Translations under genes and position numbers: made by a program
Assembly (NCBI RefSeq): GCF_042685085.1
Contig: NZ_JBHUMM010000045.1
Span: 124,001-188,000, forward strand
Direction: 5' to 3'
DNA from: Marinicrinis sediminis
Lineage (GTDB): Bacteria; Bacillota; Bacilli; Paenibacillales; KCTC-33676
DNA length: 64,000 bases
In this document: piece after piece, positions 62,402-64,000 of the stretch
Layout of the letters: each line of letters begins with the position of its first letter
Position numbering within the stretch: position 1 is the first letter of the stretch
Notes under the pieces: generated by a model
Told to the model about the DNA's origin: nothing
Databases searched by the model: none
What the model saw: only the letters and a program-made list of their open reading frames with translations

Positions 62402-64000
62402 ATGACAAATCATCCACAAAAAGTACTCATTGTAGGCGGAGTAGCCGGAGGAGCTTCCGCAGCGGCCCGGTTAAGAAGACTCGACGAGCAGGCGCACATT
62501 GTCCTATTTGAAAGAGGCCCTTATATTTCATTTGCAAATTGCGGTCTGCCTTATCATATCAGTGAAACGATTCAGGATCGGGGGAAATTGCTCGTCCAAA
62601 CACCTGAAGCCATGACCCAGCGATTTAATCTGGACATTCGGATCGAAAGCGAAGTCGTCGCCATTGACCCGGAGCGGAAGATGGTGACCGTCAACAGCCG
62701 GGAGCGCGGACAATATGAGGAATCGTATGACCAGTTGCTGCTCTCTCCGGGAGCGAAGCCGATTCGGCCTGCATTGCCTGGTATGGATCACGAACGGGTA
62801 TTCACGTTGCGCAGCATTCCAGATATGGACCGAATCAAGGAACAGATTCAAGCCCATCGCCCTCAGCATGCCACCATTATCGGAGGCGGGTTCATTGGGG
62901 TAGAGATGGCAGAAAACTTGCGGGAGATTGGATTGGACGTAGCCTTGATTGAAGCCGGCCCGCACATTCTGGCACCCTTTGATGCAGATGTATCCGTATG
63001 GATCGAGCATGAACTCCAGCAAAAAGGGGTTCATCTGCTTGCAGAGCATCGCTTGACCGCCATCGCGGAACAAGCCGACAAGCTGCAGCTATCGTTTGAA
63101 CACCCTAACCAGCCACTGGAAACGGACTTTGTCATTCTGGCCATTGGTGTCCAGCCAGACACCGCTTTTCTGGCAGACAGCGGCATTGAACGTACAGATC
63201 GAGGCCACATCATCGTTGACGAGCAGTGTCGAACCAATGTGGCAGATATCTATGCCGTCGGGGATGCCATTCAGGTTGCAGACAAAGTAAATGGCCATGC
63301 CACAGCTGTTCCTCTTGCCGGACCAGCCAACAAGCAGGGACGGATCGCAGCGGATCAGATCGCAGGCTTGTCCACCACGTATACAGGGACGCAGGGGACG
63401 GCCATTATCAAGGTATTTGATCTGACTGCAGCCTGCACAGGCATGAACGAAAAGGCCTTGAAGCAGCAGAACATCCCGTACCAGAAAGTCATCGTTCACC
63501 CACTTTCCCATGCGGGCTATTATCCCGGAGCTTCAGCAATGACACTCAAAATCCTGTTCGATGAACAAGGAAAGCTGCTGGGCGGGCAGGCAGTCGGAAA
63601 GGATGGGGTGGACAAGCGCATCGATGTGCTGGCCACGGCGATCCATTTCAAAGGATCGATCAACGATCTGACCGAGCTCGAACTGTCGTACGCTCCCCCT
63701 TACTCTTCTGCCAAAGATCCCGTCAACATGGCCGGATATGCGGCAGAAAATATCCGTACCGGAAAGACCCGTGTCTTTGCTGTAGAAGATCTATCTACCC
63801 GTGACGAGCAGAGCGTTCTGCTTGATGTACGGACGAAAAAGGAATTTGAGCAAGGTCATATTCCAGGCTCTGTGCACATCCCGGTCGATGAACTGCGCGA
63901 TCGCATAAATGAGCTGCCGACAGAAACAGAAATCTGGGTATATTGCCAGGTTGGCATCCGCGGTTACACGGCCAGCCGCATATTGGAGCAGCACGGCTAT
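62402..64000 (+). CDS. CoA-disulfide reductase-like flavoprotein with rhodanese domain (partial)
   Basis: At least 533 residues; the gene runs off the right edge. FAD motif KVLIVGGVAGGASAAARLRRLDE at the N terminus, redox Cys47 in ISFANCGLPYHI, NAD(P)H motif ATIIGGGFIGVEMAENL near 160 and second FAD motif DIYAVGDAI near 285. A C-terminal rhodanese domain (SVLLDVRTKKEFEQGHIPGSVHIP) has its active-site Cys515 in YCQVGIRGYTASRIL. The fusion reduces CoA persulfide and sulfur species with NAD(P)H. AGGAGG lies before the ATG. It is controlled with the ArsR gene 15 bases upstream. Confidence 0.95.
   Translation, partial: MTNHPQKVLIVGGVAGGASAAARLRRLDEQAHIVLFERGPYISFANCGLPYHISETIQDRGKLLVQTPEAMTQRFNLDIRIESEVVAIDPERKMVTVNSRERGQYEESYDQLLLSPGAKPIRPALPGMDHERVFTLRSIPDMDRIKEQIQAHRPQHATIIGGGFIGVEMAENLREIGLDVALIEAGPHILAPFDADVSVWIEHELQQKGVHLLAEHRLTAIAEQADKLQLSFEHPNQPLETDFVILAIGVQPDTAFLADSGIERTDRGHIIVDEQCRTNVADIYAVGDAIQVADKVNGHATAVPLAGPANKQGRIAADQIAGLSTTYTGTQGTAIIKVFDLTAACTGMNEKALKQQNIPYQKVIVHPLSHAGYYPGASAMTLKILFDEQGKLLGGQAVGKDGVDKRIDVLATAIHFKGSINDLTELELSYAPPYSSAKDPVNMAGYAAENIRTGKTRVFAVEDLSTRDEQSVLLDVRTKKEFEQGHIPGSVHIPVDELRDRINELPTETEIWVYCQVGIRGYTASRILEQHGY

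Noticed and set aside
1..64000. CRISPR arrays, rRNA, tRNA or prophage genes
   Set aside because: No regularly spaced repeats, no conserved RNA segments and no phage structural genes were seen on reading both strands.

Overview
The window looks like chromosomal DNA of a Paenibacillus-type member of the Bacillales. The basis is strong AGGAGG ribosome binding sites, GTG and TTG starts, YesM/YesN-type two-component regulators beside sugar ABC transporters, many Gfo/Idh/MocA dehydrogenases, a caa3 oxidase ctaCDEFG set and a YhcN/YlaJ-type lipoprotein. This assignment is inferred from gene content only. No rRNA, tRNA, CRISPR array or prophage was seen.

Positions 1-7.4 kb (minus strand) hold a carbohydrate catabolic cluster: two ABC permeases (one cut by the window edge), three Gfo/Idh/MocA-type proteins (one without the usual catalytic Lys), a PHP/DUF3604-like metallohydrolase and a sulfatase. 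The sulfatase and the permeases are preceded by near-identical promoters (weak -35, perfect TATAAT, shared CACACTT box), suggesting one shared activator. Positions 7.5-10.4 kb carry small accessory genes: an XRE regulator with a 39-residue membrane peptide, a YdeI-like protein, an unknown protein and a TetR-DoxX pair with an operator inside its promoter.

Positions 10.4-20.5 kb are the most unusual part, an accessory island. A translationally coupled pair encodes a ~1800-residue protein with a C-terminal P-loop NTPase domain and a 348-residue protein ending in a HEPN RNase motif (Rx4H). Upstream of the pair are two broken genes, one a HIRAN-like protein with three in-frame stops. A dead IS3-family element follows, and a solo copy of that element's end lies on the far side of the pair. 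Beyond the IS is a second, AT-rich HEPN protein. The NTPase/HEPN pair is the best candidate here for an undescribed conflict or anti-phage system; that role is inference.

Positions 20.5-33.4 kb contain a NatAB-type ABC exporter and a complete sugar uptake operon (two permeases, YesM-like kinase, YesN-like regulator, solute-binding lipoprotein). An AraC regulator follows, divergent from two further Gfo/Idh/MocA genes. Positions 33.5-44 kb carry a C39-like protease, an AbrB-like protein, the cytochrome caa3 oxidase cluster, a YhcN/YlaJ-type lipoprotein, a DUF4097 protein and a small basic protein.

Positions 44-64 kb are mostly housekeeping: AhpD-like, Cof phosphatase, serine hydrolase, DedA, two TrkH/KtrB potassium transporters flanking a TRIC-type channel, a kinase-like sensor, two NlpC/P60 wall hydrolases, a diguanylate cyclase, an alpha/beta hydrolase, a lytic transglycosylase and an RND efflux-TetR operon with palindromic operators. 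The window ends in an ArsR regulator followed by a CoA-disulfide-reductase/rhodanese fusion, a likely persulfide-response unit with a symmetric operator.
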